In this document: positions 52,318 through 60,269 of the stretch, one piece after another
How the letters are laid out: each line of letters begins with the position of its first letter
Numbering within the stretch: position 1 is the stretch's first letter
Assembly (NCBI GenBank): GCA_903872505.1
Contig: CAIQKV010000074.1
Span: forward strand, 17,036 to 81,035
DNA length: 64,000 nt
Direction of reading: 5' to 3'
From: an uncultured Opitutia bacterium
GTDB taxonomy: Bacteria; Verrucomicrobiota; Verrucomicrobiia; Opitutales; Opitutaceae
The notes under the pieces: generated by a model
The model's input: the letters and a program-made list of their open reading frames with translations, nothing else
Told to the model about the DNA's origin: nothing
The model's database searches: none
Program-made: the position numbers and the translations under genes

Positions 52318-53348
52318 GCGTCGTGGCGTCCCTGGCGACGGTACCACGCCACGAGCTCGGCGGTGCCCGCCGCCATGCTCACGCGCGGGTGGTAGCCGAG
52401 ATCGCGCCGCGCGGCCGAGAGGTCGAACCAGTGGTCGGTGGCCAGCTCGGCGGCGACGAAACGGGTCATCGGCGGCTCACCCGGCACCGGCAGGATCCGC
52501 CACGCGGCCTCGCAGAACACGCCGAGGGCCGTGGCGGCGCGGAGGGAAATCCGCCGGGTCACGGGCGGCTCGTCTAGCGCGCGGAGCAGGTCGTTGATCC
52601 AATCCCACAGGACGACCGGTTCGCCGTTGGTGATGAAAAACGCGCGGCCGTCGGCGCGCCGCGGTCCCGGGGCATTGTCACCTATTAGGTGACATTGCCG
52701 GAGGGCGGTCTCGGCGAGGAGGTGGGCGTCGACCACGTTTTCCACATGAGCCAAGTCGACGCGATTCCTCCCCTCGCCCACGATGCGCAGCCGGCCGGCG
52801 CGCGCCCGGGCCAGCACGCGCGGGACCAGGTGCGGGTCGCCCACCCCCCAGATCAGGTGCGGTCGCAGGGCGATGGTGCGCAGCGCGGAGGAATTCGCGG
52901 CGAGCACCTCGCGCTCGGCGAGGGCCTTGGTGAGCGGGTATGGGCTCGGGCAGCGGGTGGTGAGCGGGAGCGATTCGTCGGCGCCGGAGAGAGCCCGGCC
53001 GATGTACACGACGCTCGGCGTGCTGGTGTAGACGAACCGCGAGACGCCATGGGCGCGGCACCCCGCGAGCAGCGCCTGGGTGCCAAGGACGTTGGTGCGG
53101 AAAAAATCGTGGTAGCGACCCCAGACGCCAACCTTGGCCGCGGTGTGAAAGACGGTCTCGACGCCCGCGCAGGCGGCGTGCACCGCGGCGGCATCGTCGA
53201 GCGAGGCGCGGATGAAGCGCACACCCTGCGCCTCGAGGTCGGGCGCCGGGGTGCGGCCGAGCACGGTCACGCCGCGACCCTCCGCCAGCAGTCGTGTCAC
53301 GAGGCGCCGCCCGAGAAAACCGGTGCCGCCGGTAACGAGGGTGTTCAT
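52314..53348 (-). CDS. oleD: OleD-like NAD-dependent 3-oxo/hydroxy acid reductase (3beta-HSD family)
   Basis: 344 residues. The Rossmann motif TLVTGGTGFLGRRLVTRLLA, the VFHTAAKVGVWGRYHDFFRTNVLGTQALL segment and the YxxxK active site YPLTKALAEREVLAAN match OleD, which reduces the 2-alkyl-3-ketoalkanoic acid made by OleA to the hydroxy acid in long-chain olefin synthesis. Its start overlaps the oleC stop (ATGA), and oleC-oleD adjacency is typical. Short palindromic DNA at 52671-52699 encodes CHLIGDN, an element not typical of this family. Confidence 0.85.
   Translation of the reverse strand: MNTLVTGGTGFLGRRLVTRLLAEGRGVTVLGRTPAPDLEAQGVRFIRASLDDAAAVHAACAGVETVFHTAAKVGVWGRYHDFFRTNVLGTQALLAGCRAHGVSRFVYTSTPSVVYIGRALSGADESLPLTTRCPSPYPLTKALAEREVLAANSSALRTIALRPHLIWGVGDPHLVPRVLARARAGRLRIVGEGRNRVDLAHVENVVDAHLLAETALRQCHLIGDNAPGPRRADGRAFFITNGEPVVLWDWINDLLRALDEPPVTRRISLRAATALGVFCEAAWRILPVPGEPPMTRFVAAELATDHWFDLSAARRDLGYHPRVSMAAGTAELVAWYRRQGRHDA
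52671..52699. repeat. Near-perfect palindrome within oleD
   Basis: A 29-base near-palindrome with central 19 bases TGTCACCTATTAGGTGACA. Arms match over 14 bases apart from one position. It lies within coding sequence, encoding QCHLIGDN. The core CCTATTAGG resembles the CCTAATAGG palindrome at 11767-11781. Confidence 0.65.
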
Positions 53349-55000
53349 GGCGCGGGCGTTGCCTCGCAGGCTTTGGCCGTGACTGCCCAGCGGGCGAGCG
53401 CATGGCGGTGAATCTTGGCGTTGTGGCGCACATCCACGGGAAACTTCGGGTGAAAATAGAAGCGACTGATCGCCGCCGTGTGCGCCTGCTGCTGCGCCAG
53501 CGCGCGCAGGTCGCGAACCAAGGCCCGGCGGTCCGCGGAATTTCCGGGGCCGGCCTCGATGACGAGCGCGGGCTGCTGCCGGCCGCGTTCACCCAGGCCG
53601 ATGAGGGCGCAGCGCGCGACCCGCGGGTGGGAGCGGAAGACCTGCTCGCACGGCTCGGTGAAGAGCGGACCGCGGGCAGTTTCGACGCGCTCGGCCTTGC
53701 GGCCGCAGAACCAGAGCCGGCCGGCGGGGTCGAGGTAGCCGCAGTCACCCATGCGGTGCCAGACCGTGGCGCCGTCGGCGATCTTGGCCGCGGCGGTGGC
53801 TTCCGGAAGGGCGTCGTAGGTCCGCGTGACGACGGGACCGCGAACGATGATTTCGCCGATCTCCCCCAGGGGCAGTTCGCGGGCGAGGGCGAGCGTGGCA
53901 ATCGGCGCGTCGGTGAGGGCGATCACCTTGACCTCGATCTCGGGCAGCGGGCGGCCCACGCACGCGCCGCGGACGGAAGCGGCGTCGATCTCATCGGCGG
54001 AGATGGTCGCAACCGGCATGGCCTCGGTCGCACCGTAGGGACTGTGCAGGCGGCCGTGGGGCAGGAAGGCGTGCGAGTCGCCCCAGAGCGCGGCGGGCAC
54101 GGGGGCACCCGCGCAAAGGACCCGGCGCAGGCTGGGCAGGGAGATTTTGTGGGCGAGGCAGTGGTCGCCGATCTTCTTCCAGAGCGTGGGCGAGCCGAAG
54201 GAGTTGGTGACGTTTTCCTGGCGGATAGCCTGGACGATCTTGGCCGGGTCGATGGCGGCGGGCCGGCGCGGGTCGATCTCCGGCACGATGGTCGTGAGGC
54301 CGAGCGCGGGATTGAACAGCGCGAAGATGGGCAGCAGCGGCAGGTCGATCTCGCCCGGCTCGATGTGGTAGGCGTGGCGGATGAGCCGCACCTGGGCCTC
54401 GAACATGCCGTGCTCGTAACAGACGCCCTTTGGCGCGCCGGTGGAACCAGAGGTGAAGAGGATGGCGGCGAGGTCGGTGGCGGCGCTGTTCACTATTTTC
54501 GAATTTCGAATTTCGAATTTCGATTGTGGGAGGCGGGCGGTGGCGGAGCCGCGGGCCCAGACGCGGACTTGAACGGAGGCGAAGGCGGAGCGGAAAACGT
54601 GGCTTATGAGCTGAGCCAGGGGGATGCCGACGAGCGCGTGGGGGCGCGAACGGGTGACGCAGGCGAGGAAGTTTTTCCGGCCCATGCCGGGGTCGATGAC
54701 CACGGGCACGGCGCCGGCCCGGAACAGGGCGAAGACGCAGGCGATGAGCGGCAGGCCCTGTTTCACCATCACCAGCGTGCGGTCCCCGCGGCGGATGCCG
54801 GCGGCGGTGAGGCGGTCGCACCAGGCGGAGACCTCGGCGTCGAGCTCGGCAAAGCTGAGCGTGAGGTAGTCGATGTCACCGGCACCCGTGCGGCCGCGGG
54901 GAATCTTGAGCGCGGGGGCGTCGGGCCGGGCGGCGGCCATGAGCGCGAGGTGGCGCGCGATATTGGCGTTGGCGGCGGGCGAGGACACGGTTGGGCGCAA
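53345..55000 (-). CDS. oleC: OleC-like beta-lactone synthetase (AMP-dependent ligase family)
   Basis: 551 residues from a TTG start; GTG at 54988 (VSSPAANANIARHL) is an alternative. AMP-binding features include LVMVKQGLPLIACVFALFRAGAVP, the P-loop-like LFTSGSTGAPKGVCYEHGM, ILPLLPIFALFNPALGL-like stretch and YGATEAMPV. The combination with VVIDPGMGRKNFLACVTRS and SFGSPTLWKKIG is characteristic of OleC, which makes a beta-lactone from the OleD product. A repeat at 54495-54525 inserts SKFEIRNSKI just before ATDLAAILFTSGST. The operon is oleC-oleD-VUT transporter; OleA/OleB are not in view. Confidence 0.88.
   Translation of the reverse strand: MRPTVSSPAANANIARHLALMAAARPDAPALKIPRGRTGAGDIDYLTLSFAELDAEVSAWCDRLTAAGIRRGDRTLVMVKQGLPLIACVFALFRAGAVPVVIDPGMGRKNFLACVTRSRPHALVGIPLAQLISHVFRSAFASVQVRVWARGSATARLPQSKFEIRNSKIVNSAATDLAAILFTSGSTGAPKGVCYEHGMFEAQVRLIRHAYHIEPGEIDLPLLPIFALFNPALGLTTIVPEIDPRRPAAIDPAKIVQAIRQENVTNSFGSPTLWKKIGDHCLAHKISLPSLRRVLCAGAPVPAALWGDSHAFLPHGRLHSPYGATEAMPVATISADEIDAASVRGACVGRPLPEIEVKVIALTDAPIATLALARELPLGEIGEIIVRGPVVTRTYDALPEATAAAKIADGATVWHRMGDCGYLDPAGRLWFCGRKAERVETARGPLFTEPCEQVFRSHPRVARCALIGLGERGRQQPALVIEAGPGNSADRRALVRDLRALAQQQAHTAAISRFYFHPKFPVDVRHNAKIHRHALARWAVTAKACEATPAP
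54495..54525. repeat. AT-rich TTTCGAATTTCGAA microrepeat inside oleC
   Basis: Thirty-one bases of three overlapping AATTTCG units (ATTTTCGAATTTCGAATTTC...), strongly AT-rich in a GC-rich gene, keeping the frame and encoding SKFEIRNSKI. Related to the tracts at 8347-8380 and 50756-50794. Confidence 0.8.
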
Positions 55001-55024
55001 GGGAAAACCCCGCCGGCGGCGCGG

Positions 55025-56203
55025 CTAGAGGTGCTTAAGCGAGGGGGCGTCGCGGAGCAGGCCGGCCTGCCACGGGAGCAGGAGCTCGTCGAGCTGGCGC
55101 GGAGCGCGGGCGATTTGTGCGAGCAGGGAGCGATTCGCGATCAAGGTGGCCTCGATGCCGAGTTTTTTCGCGATGTGGTCGCGGTCGGTCTTGATGCGCT
55201 CCTGCAGCTCGATCTCAGCCTGCGTGAGCGAGACGTGGTTGGGATCGCGGCCGGGCCGGCGGGGCAGCGTCTTGGGATCGCGCTCCAGGCCGGCGTGCAT
55301 GGCGGCGGCGAAGGAGGGAAAGATGCGCGGGTGCCGCTTGCCGAGGTTCACGCGGTTGAGGATCGACTCCTCGGAGTCGCCGGCCTCGGCGGCCTCGGCC
55401 ACGTGGAGCAGCAGGGCGTTGCCGCAAACCTTGAAGGGCGGCGTGTCGAGCCGCTGGGCCTGTTGCTCGCGCCAGTGCCAGATGGCGTGCAGGACGCTGA
55501 GGCCGGCGCCGCGGAGGCGCTCGCTGCGGCCGATGCGCCAGTCGATGTCGGTTGCGGGGGCGAACCCGGTGGAGCCGGACGCGATCTGCGCGCGGCACTG
55601 CTGGTCGAGCCAGTCGAGGCGGTGGAGCTTGGCGAGCTCCTTCGTGAGAATGTCGCGCAGGGCGGGCAGGTGCCAGACGTCGAGGGCGGCGTAGTTGAGG
55701 AGCTTCGGCGTGATCGGCCGGGCGGACCAGTTGGCCTTCTGGCCGGACTTGTCGACCGCGACGCCGAAGTGGTCCTCGAGCAGCGAGCCGAGCCCGATGC
55801 GCTGCCGGCCGAGGAGCTGGGCGGCGAGCATGGTGTCGAAGATGCTCCGGGGCTTGAAGCCGCAGAGGTCGTGCAGCAGGCGCAGGTCGAAGTCGCTGCC
55901 GTGCATCAGGAGGTGTTTCTTGGCCAGGCGCGTCAGCAGTGGCTCGAGCTTCAGGCCGGGCGCGAGCACATCGACCAGGAAGACCTTGGACCCGACGAGG
56001 AACTGCATCAGGCAGACCCGCGTCTTGTAGTGATACATGTTGTCGGCCTCGGTATCGAGGGAGACCTCGTCGGCGTGGTCGAGGGCGGCGAGGAGCGGCG
56101 TCAGCGAGCCGGGCTGGTCGAGGAGTTGGAAGGCGGGCGGGCGCGAGGTCACTTTGACGCCGAGCAAACGGCGAAGGCGAAGCGGAAGGAAGCGGGAAAT
56201 CAT
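55025..56203 (-). CDS. rnd: Ribonuclease D
   Basis: 392 residues. The DEDD exonuclease motifs are VSLDTEADNMYHYKTRVCLMQF, HGSDFDLRLLHDLCGFKPRS and the C-terminal LLNYAALDVWHLPALRDIL. A HRDC-like C-terminal domain follows. It trims the 3' ends of tRNA precursors and other stable RNAs. The ATG at 56203 is chosen because the upstream in-frame codons lack protein character. It is 24 bases from the oleC start on the same strand. Confidence 0.9.
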   Translation of the reverse strand: MISRFLPLRLRRLLGVKVTSRPPAFQLLDQPGSLTPLLAALDHADEVSLDTEADNMYHYKTRVCLMQFLVGSKVFLVDVLAPGLKLEPLLTRLAKKHLLMHGSDFDLRLLHDLCGFKPRSIFDTMLAAQLLGRQRIGLGSLLEDHFGVAVDKSGQKANWSARPITPKLLNYAALDVWHLPALRDILTKELAKLHRLDWLDQQCRAQIASGSTGFAPATDIDWRIGRSERLRGAGLSVLHAIWHWREQQAQRLDTPPFKVCGNALLLHVAEAAEAGDSEESILNRVNLGKRHPRIFPSFAAAMHAGLERDPKTLPRRPGRDPNHVSLTQAEIELQERIKTDRDHIAKKLGIEATLIANRSLLAQIARAPRQLDELLLPWQAGLLRDAPSLKHL

Positions 56204-56208
56204 GCGGC

Positions 56209-57072
56209 TTACGGATCTTTCTCCCACGCCGTCAGGAAGGCATCAACCAACAAAGGAAGATCGTCGCTGTAGCCGCCCTCGAGGATCGCGGCGGCCGGCA
56301 GGCCGCTGGCGCGCAGCCAGCGGCCCAGCGTGGCGAAATCCTCCGCCTCGAGGGTCATCGCCGTGATGGGATCGTGCGCATAGGCGTCGAAACCGGCGGA
56401 CACGAGCACCAGGCCGGGTTGAAACGCGATGACGGCATCGAGCGACTCGCGCAGCGCGGCCAGATGCCGGGCGCGGGGGACGCGCGGGGCGACGGGCCAG
56501 TTGCGGCAGTTGGCGAACGAGGCCGTGCCGGTGCCGGGATAACCGGGAAACTGGTGGACCGAGGTGAAGAGGAAGCCCTCCCGGCCGTGGAGGATGGCCT
56601 CGGTGCCGTTGCCGTGGTGGGCGTCGAAGTCCCAGATCGCGACGCGGGCCGTCCCGCGCGCCCGGGCGGAGAGCGCGGCGAGGGCGATATGGTTGAGGTA
56701 GCAGAAGCCCATAGCCTGGTCGGACGTGGCATGGTGCCCCGGTGGGCGCATCAGGGTGAAGGCGCGTTCGCCGGCGAGCGCGAGGTCGGCGGCGGCCAGC
56801 GCGGCGCTGACGGCCCGGCGGGCATGCTCGGCGATGCCGGAAAAATAGGGCGTGTCGGCGTCGAAGTCGCGGCGCTGGCCCAGGCGCTTCAGGTGGGCTG
56901 GCGTGTGGGCGAGCAGCAGGGTTTCGTCGGGAACAGCCTCAGGCGGCACCCGCCAGGTCCACCCGGGGTGCGCGGCGCGCAGGTGGGCGGCGCTGCGGGT
57001 GATGCGCGCGGGCTGCTCGGGGCGCATCGAGGAGCCGTAGTCGGCGCAGCGCGGGTCGTGGAGAATGGTCAT
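56209..57072 (-). CDS. Histone deacetylase-family zinc hydrolase
   Basis: 287 residues. Zn ligands and catalytic residues of the arginase/HDAC fold are visible: RPPGHHATSDQAMGFCYLNH, IWDFDAHHGNGTEAIL, TSVHQFPGYPGTG and VSAGFDAYAHDP, with C-terminal ILEGGYSDDLP. Bacterial members deacetylate acetoin, acetylpolyamines or other acetylated substrates; there are no histones here. It ends 5 bases before the rnd start on the same strand and is divergent from queC. Confidence 0.9.
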   Translation of the reverse strand: MTILHDPRCADYGSSMRPEQPARITRSAAHLRAAHPGWTWRVPPEAVPDETLLLAHTPAHLKRLGQRRDFDADTPYFSGIAEHARRAVSAALAAADLALAGERAFTLMRPPGHHATSDQAMGFCYLNHIALAALSARARGTARVAIWDFDAHHGNGTEAILHGREGFLFTSVHQFPGYPGTGTASFANCRNWPVAPRVPRARHLAALRESLDAVIAFQPGLVLVSAGFDAYAHDPITAMTLEAEDFATLGRWLRASGLPAAAILEGGYSDDLPLLVDAFLTAWEKDP

Positions 57073-57123
57073 TCGATGTTTTCTGTTTGTGACTTTTTGG
57101 GCGATGGAGGCCAATGTTTAAGC

Positions 57124-57825
57124 ATGAAAGTCGTGGTGCTCTGCTCCGGCGGGATGGATTCGGTGACGGCGCTCCATTGGGCGCGGCGGGAGCATGACGT
57201 GGTCGCGGCCGTGAGCTTCGACTACGGGGCGAAGCACAACCATCGCGAGCTGCCGCTGGCCGCGGAGCAGGCGGTCCGGCTCGGCGTGCGGCACGAGGTG
57301 ATCCAGCTCGATTTTGTGAACCGGCTGTTTGCCTCGGACCTGCTGCAGAGCGGCGGGGAAATCCCGGAGGGGCACTACGCGGCGGAGAACATGCGGCAGA
57401 CCGTGGTGCCGTTCCGCAACGCCATCATGCTCTCCATCGCCTGCGGCCTGGCCGAAAGCCGCGGCGCCGAAGGCCTGGTCATTGCCGCGCACACCGGCGA
57501 CCACACGATCTATCCGGACTGCCGCGAGGAGTTCATGGCGGCGATGGCGGACGCGATGCGGCTCGGCACGTACGCGGGCGTGCGGCTGCTGCGGCCGTTC
57601 ATCGCGCTGAGCAAGGGGCAGATCGCGGCCGAGGGGGCGCGGCTCGGGGTGGATTTCGCCCGCACCTGGTCCTGCTACAAGGGCGGCGCCGTGCATTGCG
57701 GCAAATGCGGCACCTGCGTGGAGCGGCGCGAGGCGTTCCTGCAGGCGGGGATCGCGGATCCGACGGCGTATGAGGCCACGCCACCGCTACCGGCGGGGCC
57801 GGAGGGAAAAGCACGGGGCGTATAG
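57124..57825 (+). CDS. queC: 7-cyano-7-deazaguanine (preQ0) synthase
   Basis: 233 residues. The PP-loop is VVVLCSGGMDSVTALHWA, and the substrate/zinc region is CYKGGAVHCGKCGTCVERREAF near residue 190, giving four cysteine ligands. VIAAHTGDHTIYPDCREEF is also diagnostic. It converts carboxy-deazaguanine to preQ0 in queuosine biosynthesis. queE follows after 18 bases, so the two are an operon. Confidence 0.95.
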   Translation: MKVVVLCSGGMDSVTALHWARREHDVVAAVSFDYGAKHNHRELPLAAEQAVRLGVRHEVIQLDFVNRLFASDLLQSGGEIPEGHYAAENMRQTVVPFRNAIMLSIACGLAESRGAEGLVIAAHTGDHTIYPDCREEFMAAMADAMRLGTYAGVRLLRPFIALSKGQIAAEGARLGVDFARTWSCYKGGAVHCGKCGTCVERREAFLQAGIADPTAYEATPPLPAGPEGKARGV

Positions 57826-57843
57826 GTCTCATAGGACATATTC

Positions 57844-58536
57844 ATGCTGATCTCGGAGATATTTTATTCGCTGCAGGGCGAGGGCATGCTGGCCGGCGTG
57901 CCGTCGGTCTTCGTGCGCACCAGCGGCTGCAACCTGCGCTGCAACTGGTGCGACACACCTTATGCATCGTGGAATCCCGAGGGCACGCCCAAGACGGTGG
58001 CCCAGATCGTGGCGGAAATTGAATCCCACCCGGCGCGGCATGTGGTGCTGACCGGCGGCGAGCCGATGATCGCGAAGGACGTCCGCCTGCTGGCGGCGGC
58101 AATCAAGGACCTCGGCCACCATCTCACGATCGAGACGGCGGCGACGGTCGCGCCCGAGGACATCGCGTGCGATCTCGCCTCGCTTTCACCCAAGCTGCTC
58201 AACTCCGCGCCGGATTCGCGCCTGGGCGCGACCTGGCGGAAGAAGCACGAGGCGCTGCGCTGGCAGCCCGACGTGGTGCGGGCGTGGCTCGACCGCGGCG
58301 AGTACCAGTTTAAGTTCGTGATCACGCAGCCCGGCGATGTCGACGAACTGGAGGGCATGCTGGCCTCGCTCCGGCGCGACATCCCGCGGCACCGGGTCCT
58401 GCTCATGCCGGAGGGGATCACGATCGAGGCGGTGCGCGCGCGGGCGGGCTGGCTCGGCGAACTGTGCAAGCAACGCGGTTATCGCTACGCCCACCGGCTG
58501 CAGATCGAGCTTTATGGCAACCAGCGCGGAACCTGA
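57844..58536 (+). CDS. queE: 7-carboxy-7-deazaguanine synthase (radical SAM)
   Basis: 230 residues. IFYSLQGEGMLAGVPSVFVR followed by the CxxxCxxC radical-SAM motif CNLRCNWC (C29, C33, C36) and DTPYASW identify QueE, which rearranges CPH4 to carboxy-deazaguanine. VLTGGEPMI and VLLMPEGITIEAV are also conserved. It acts just before QueC in queuosine synthesis. QueD and QueF are not in the window. Confidence 0.93.
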   Translation: MLISEIFYSLQGEGMLAGVPSVFVRTSGCNLRCNWCDTPYASWNPEGTPKTVAQIVAEIESHPARHVVLTGGEPMIAKDVRLLAAAIKDLGHHLTIETAATVAPEDIACDLASLSPKLLNSAPDSRLGATWRKKHEALRWQPDVVRAWLDRGEYQFKFVITQPGDVDELEGMLASLRRDIPRHRVLLMPEGITIEAVRARAGWLGELCKQRGYRYAHRLQIELYGNQRGT

Positions 58537-58553
58537 GGGTCCCACCGACAAGC

Positions 58554-59201
58554 ATGTTTCACCACGAACCCCACGGGACGGACCCGCTGAAGAAATTATC
58601 CGAGGAACTGCACCTGCTGGCGGTGCGGTTTGAAGAGCGGAAGGTCACGCTGCGCGAGGTGATGGAGGTGCTGGGGGCGCGGGCCTCGGGACTGCTAATC
58701 ATCATCCTCGCCCTGCCCTTCTGCGCGCCCGTCTCCATCCCGGGCCTGTCCGTCGTGTTTGGCCTGGTGATCCTCTCGATTGCCGCGCGGTACGCGCTTG
58801 GACTGCCGCCCTGGCTGCCGGAACGCCTGCTGGCGACCCAGCTGCCGCCGCGTTTTTTTCACGCCCTGCTGGAAGGGGCCAGCCGGTTCATCGGCTGGAT
58901 TGAGCGCGAGTTGCATCCGCGCTGGCCCTGGTGGACGGCGACGCCCGCGCGGCTGCGGTTCCATGCCGCGATGGTGGGGTTTTGCGGATTTCTGCTCCTG
59001 CTGCCGCTGGTCGGCCTGCCCTTCACCAACACCCTGCCGGCGCTGGTGATCGTCATCGGGATGCTCGGGATGATGGAGCGTGACGGGGTCGCCATCGCCG
59101 CCGCCTACGGGCTGCTGGTCGTCACCATCGTCTATCTGGGGATGTTTGCCGCCGTCGTGCTCGAGGTGTTTGATCGCATCAAACACTGGCTGACCGGCTG
59201 A
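58554..59201 (+). CDS. ExoD-like exopolysaccharide-synthesis membrane protein
   Basis: 215 residues. The hydrophobic ILALPFCAPVSIPGLSVVFG and PLVGLPFTNTLPALVIVIG segments and LREVMEVLGARASGLLIIILA are typical of the ExoD/PF06055 family, implicated in exopolysaccharide and stress phenotypes in rhizobia; the biochemical role is unknown. About four membrane helices are present. It starts 17 bases after queE. Confidence 0.85.
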   Translation: MFHHEPHGTDPLKKLSEELHLLAVRFEERKVTLREVMEVLGARASGLLIIILALPFCAPVSIPGLSVVFGLVILSIAARYALGLPPWLPERLLATQLPPRFFHALLEGASRFIGWIERELHPRWPWWTATPARLRFHAAMVGFCGFLLLLPLVGLPFTNTLPALVIVIGMLGMMERDGVAIAAAYGLLVVTIVYLGMFAAVVLEVFDRIKHWLTG

Positions 59202-59208
59202 CCCGGAT

Positions 59209-59994
59209 TTAATCGTAGCGCTGCCAGGGGAGCTTGTTGGTGTCGATCCAGCGGTAGTGGTCGGCGAATTGCAGCGCCGAGGCGGATGCCTCGTCGACGA
59301 GGACGGTGGCCCGCGGGTGCAGCTGCAGGGCGGAGGCGGGACAGATGGCGGCGAGGGGACCCTCGATCATGCGCTCGACGGCACGGGCCTTGGGCGGACC
59401 AAACGCCAGCAACAGGCAGCGGCGCGCGTCCAAGATGGTGCCGATGCCCATGGTGATGGCATAATGCGGCATCGCGGAACGGGAGCCGAAGACCGCGCTG
59501 TTATCCTGCAGGGTTTGCTCGGAGAGGATCTTGATCCACGTCCGCGAGCGGAGCGAACCGGACGGCTCGTTGAAGCCGATGTGGCCGTTGCGGCCCAGCC
59601 CGAGCAGCTGGAGGTCGATCCCGCCCACGGCGGCGATGCGTTCCTCATAGGCGCGGCACTCGGCATGCAGGTCGGGCGCGGTGCCGTCGGGGATGTGGGT
59701 GCGCGCCGGGTCGATGTTGATGTGGCGGAAGAAATTCTCCCGCATGAAATAATGGTAGGACTGGTCGTGGCTGCGCGGCAGGCCGACGTACTCGTCGAGG
59801 TTGAAGGCGGTGACGCGGCTGAAATCGAGCCCCTCGGCGCGGTGCATCCGGATGAGCTCCTGGTAAAGCCGGAGCGGGGTGCGCCCGGTGGCGAGTCCGA
59901 GGACGGCGTCCGGTTTTTCCCGCACGAGCCGGGCGATGATCTTGGCGCCGAGCACGCAGCCGGCCTCGTCGTCTTTGCGGATGATTACTTCCAT
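59209..59994 (-). CDS. nagB: Glucosamine-6-phosphate deaminase
   Basis: 261 residues. VLGLATGRTPLRLYQELIR, FNLDEYVGLPRSHDQSYHYF and LGLGRNGHIGFNEPSGSLRS carry the NagB active-site residues Asp, His and Glu. It converts glucosamine 6-phosphate to fructose 6-phosphate and ammonia in amino-sugar catabolism. Its only nearby carbohydrate genes are distant, so it may be a standalone gene. It is convergent with exoD. Confidence 0.92.
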   Translation of the reverse strand: MEVIIRKDDEAGCVLGAKIIARLVREKPDAVLGLATGRTPLRLYQELIRMHRAEGLDFSRVTAFNLDEYVGLPRSHDQSYHYFMRENFFRHINIDPARTHIPDGTAPDLHAECRAYEERIAAVGGIDLQLLGLGRNGHIGFNEPSGSLRSRTWIKILSEQTLQDNSAVFGSRSAMPHYAITMGIGTILDARRCLLLAFGPPKARAVERMIEGPLAAICPASALQLHPRATVLVDEASASALQFADHYRWIDTNKLPWQRYD

Positions 59995-60100
59995 GGGTGG
60001 AAATTTGCAGGCCGGCCGCGCCAGGAAACAGAGAGGCGAAACAGCCTGACGCGCGACGGTAGCGGGGGGTGCCGGACGCGCAACCGGGAAAATAGCCCGG

Positions 60101-60268
60101 TCAGGGTCGGGTGATTTTTCCGGCGCGCGCCTTCACCTCGATGGCCGGGCAGCCGCAGTCGTCGCCGCAACCCGGATGCTTGCGCTGGGCGAGCGAACGG
60201 CGCACGAGCCAGGCCGCCGCGAGGGCGACCACGGCGAGGGCGAGGATGGTTTGCAGGGTTGGACTCAT
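60101..60268 (-). CDS. FeoB-associated cysteine-rich membrane protein
   Basis: 55 residues. A single membrane helix (ILALAVVALAAAWLVRR) is followed by a cysteine cluster CGDDCGCPA, as in the FeoB-associated Cys-rich (PF12669) family. It is 1 base from the feoB stop and cotranscribed, and probably assists ferrous iron handling. The ATG at 60268 begins protein-like sequence; a longer open frame exists upstream. Confidence 0.75.
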   Translation of the reverse strand: MSPTLQTILALAVVALAAAWLVRRSLAQRKHPGCGDDCGCPAIEVKARAGKITRP

Positions 60269-60269
60269 C

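Noticed and set aside
53402..56272. Long plus-strand open frame opposite oleC/rnd
   Set aside because: Antisense shadow spanning two recognisable minus-strand genes, with Gly/Arg-rich composition.
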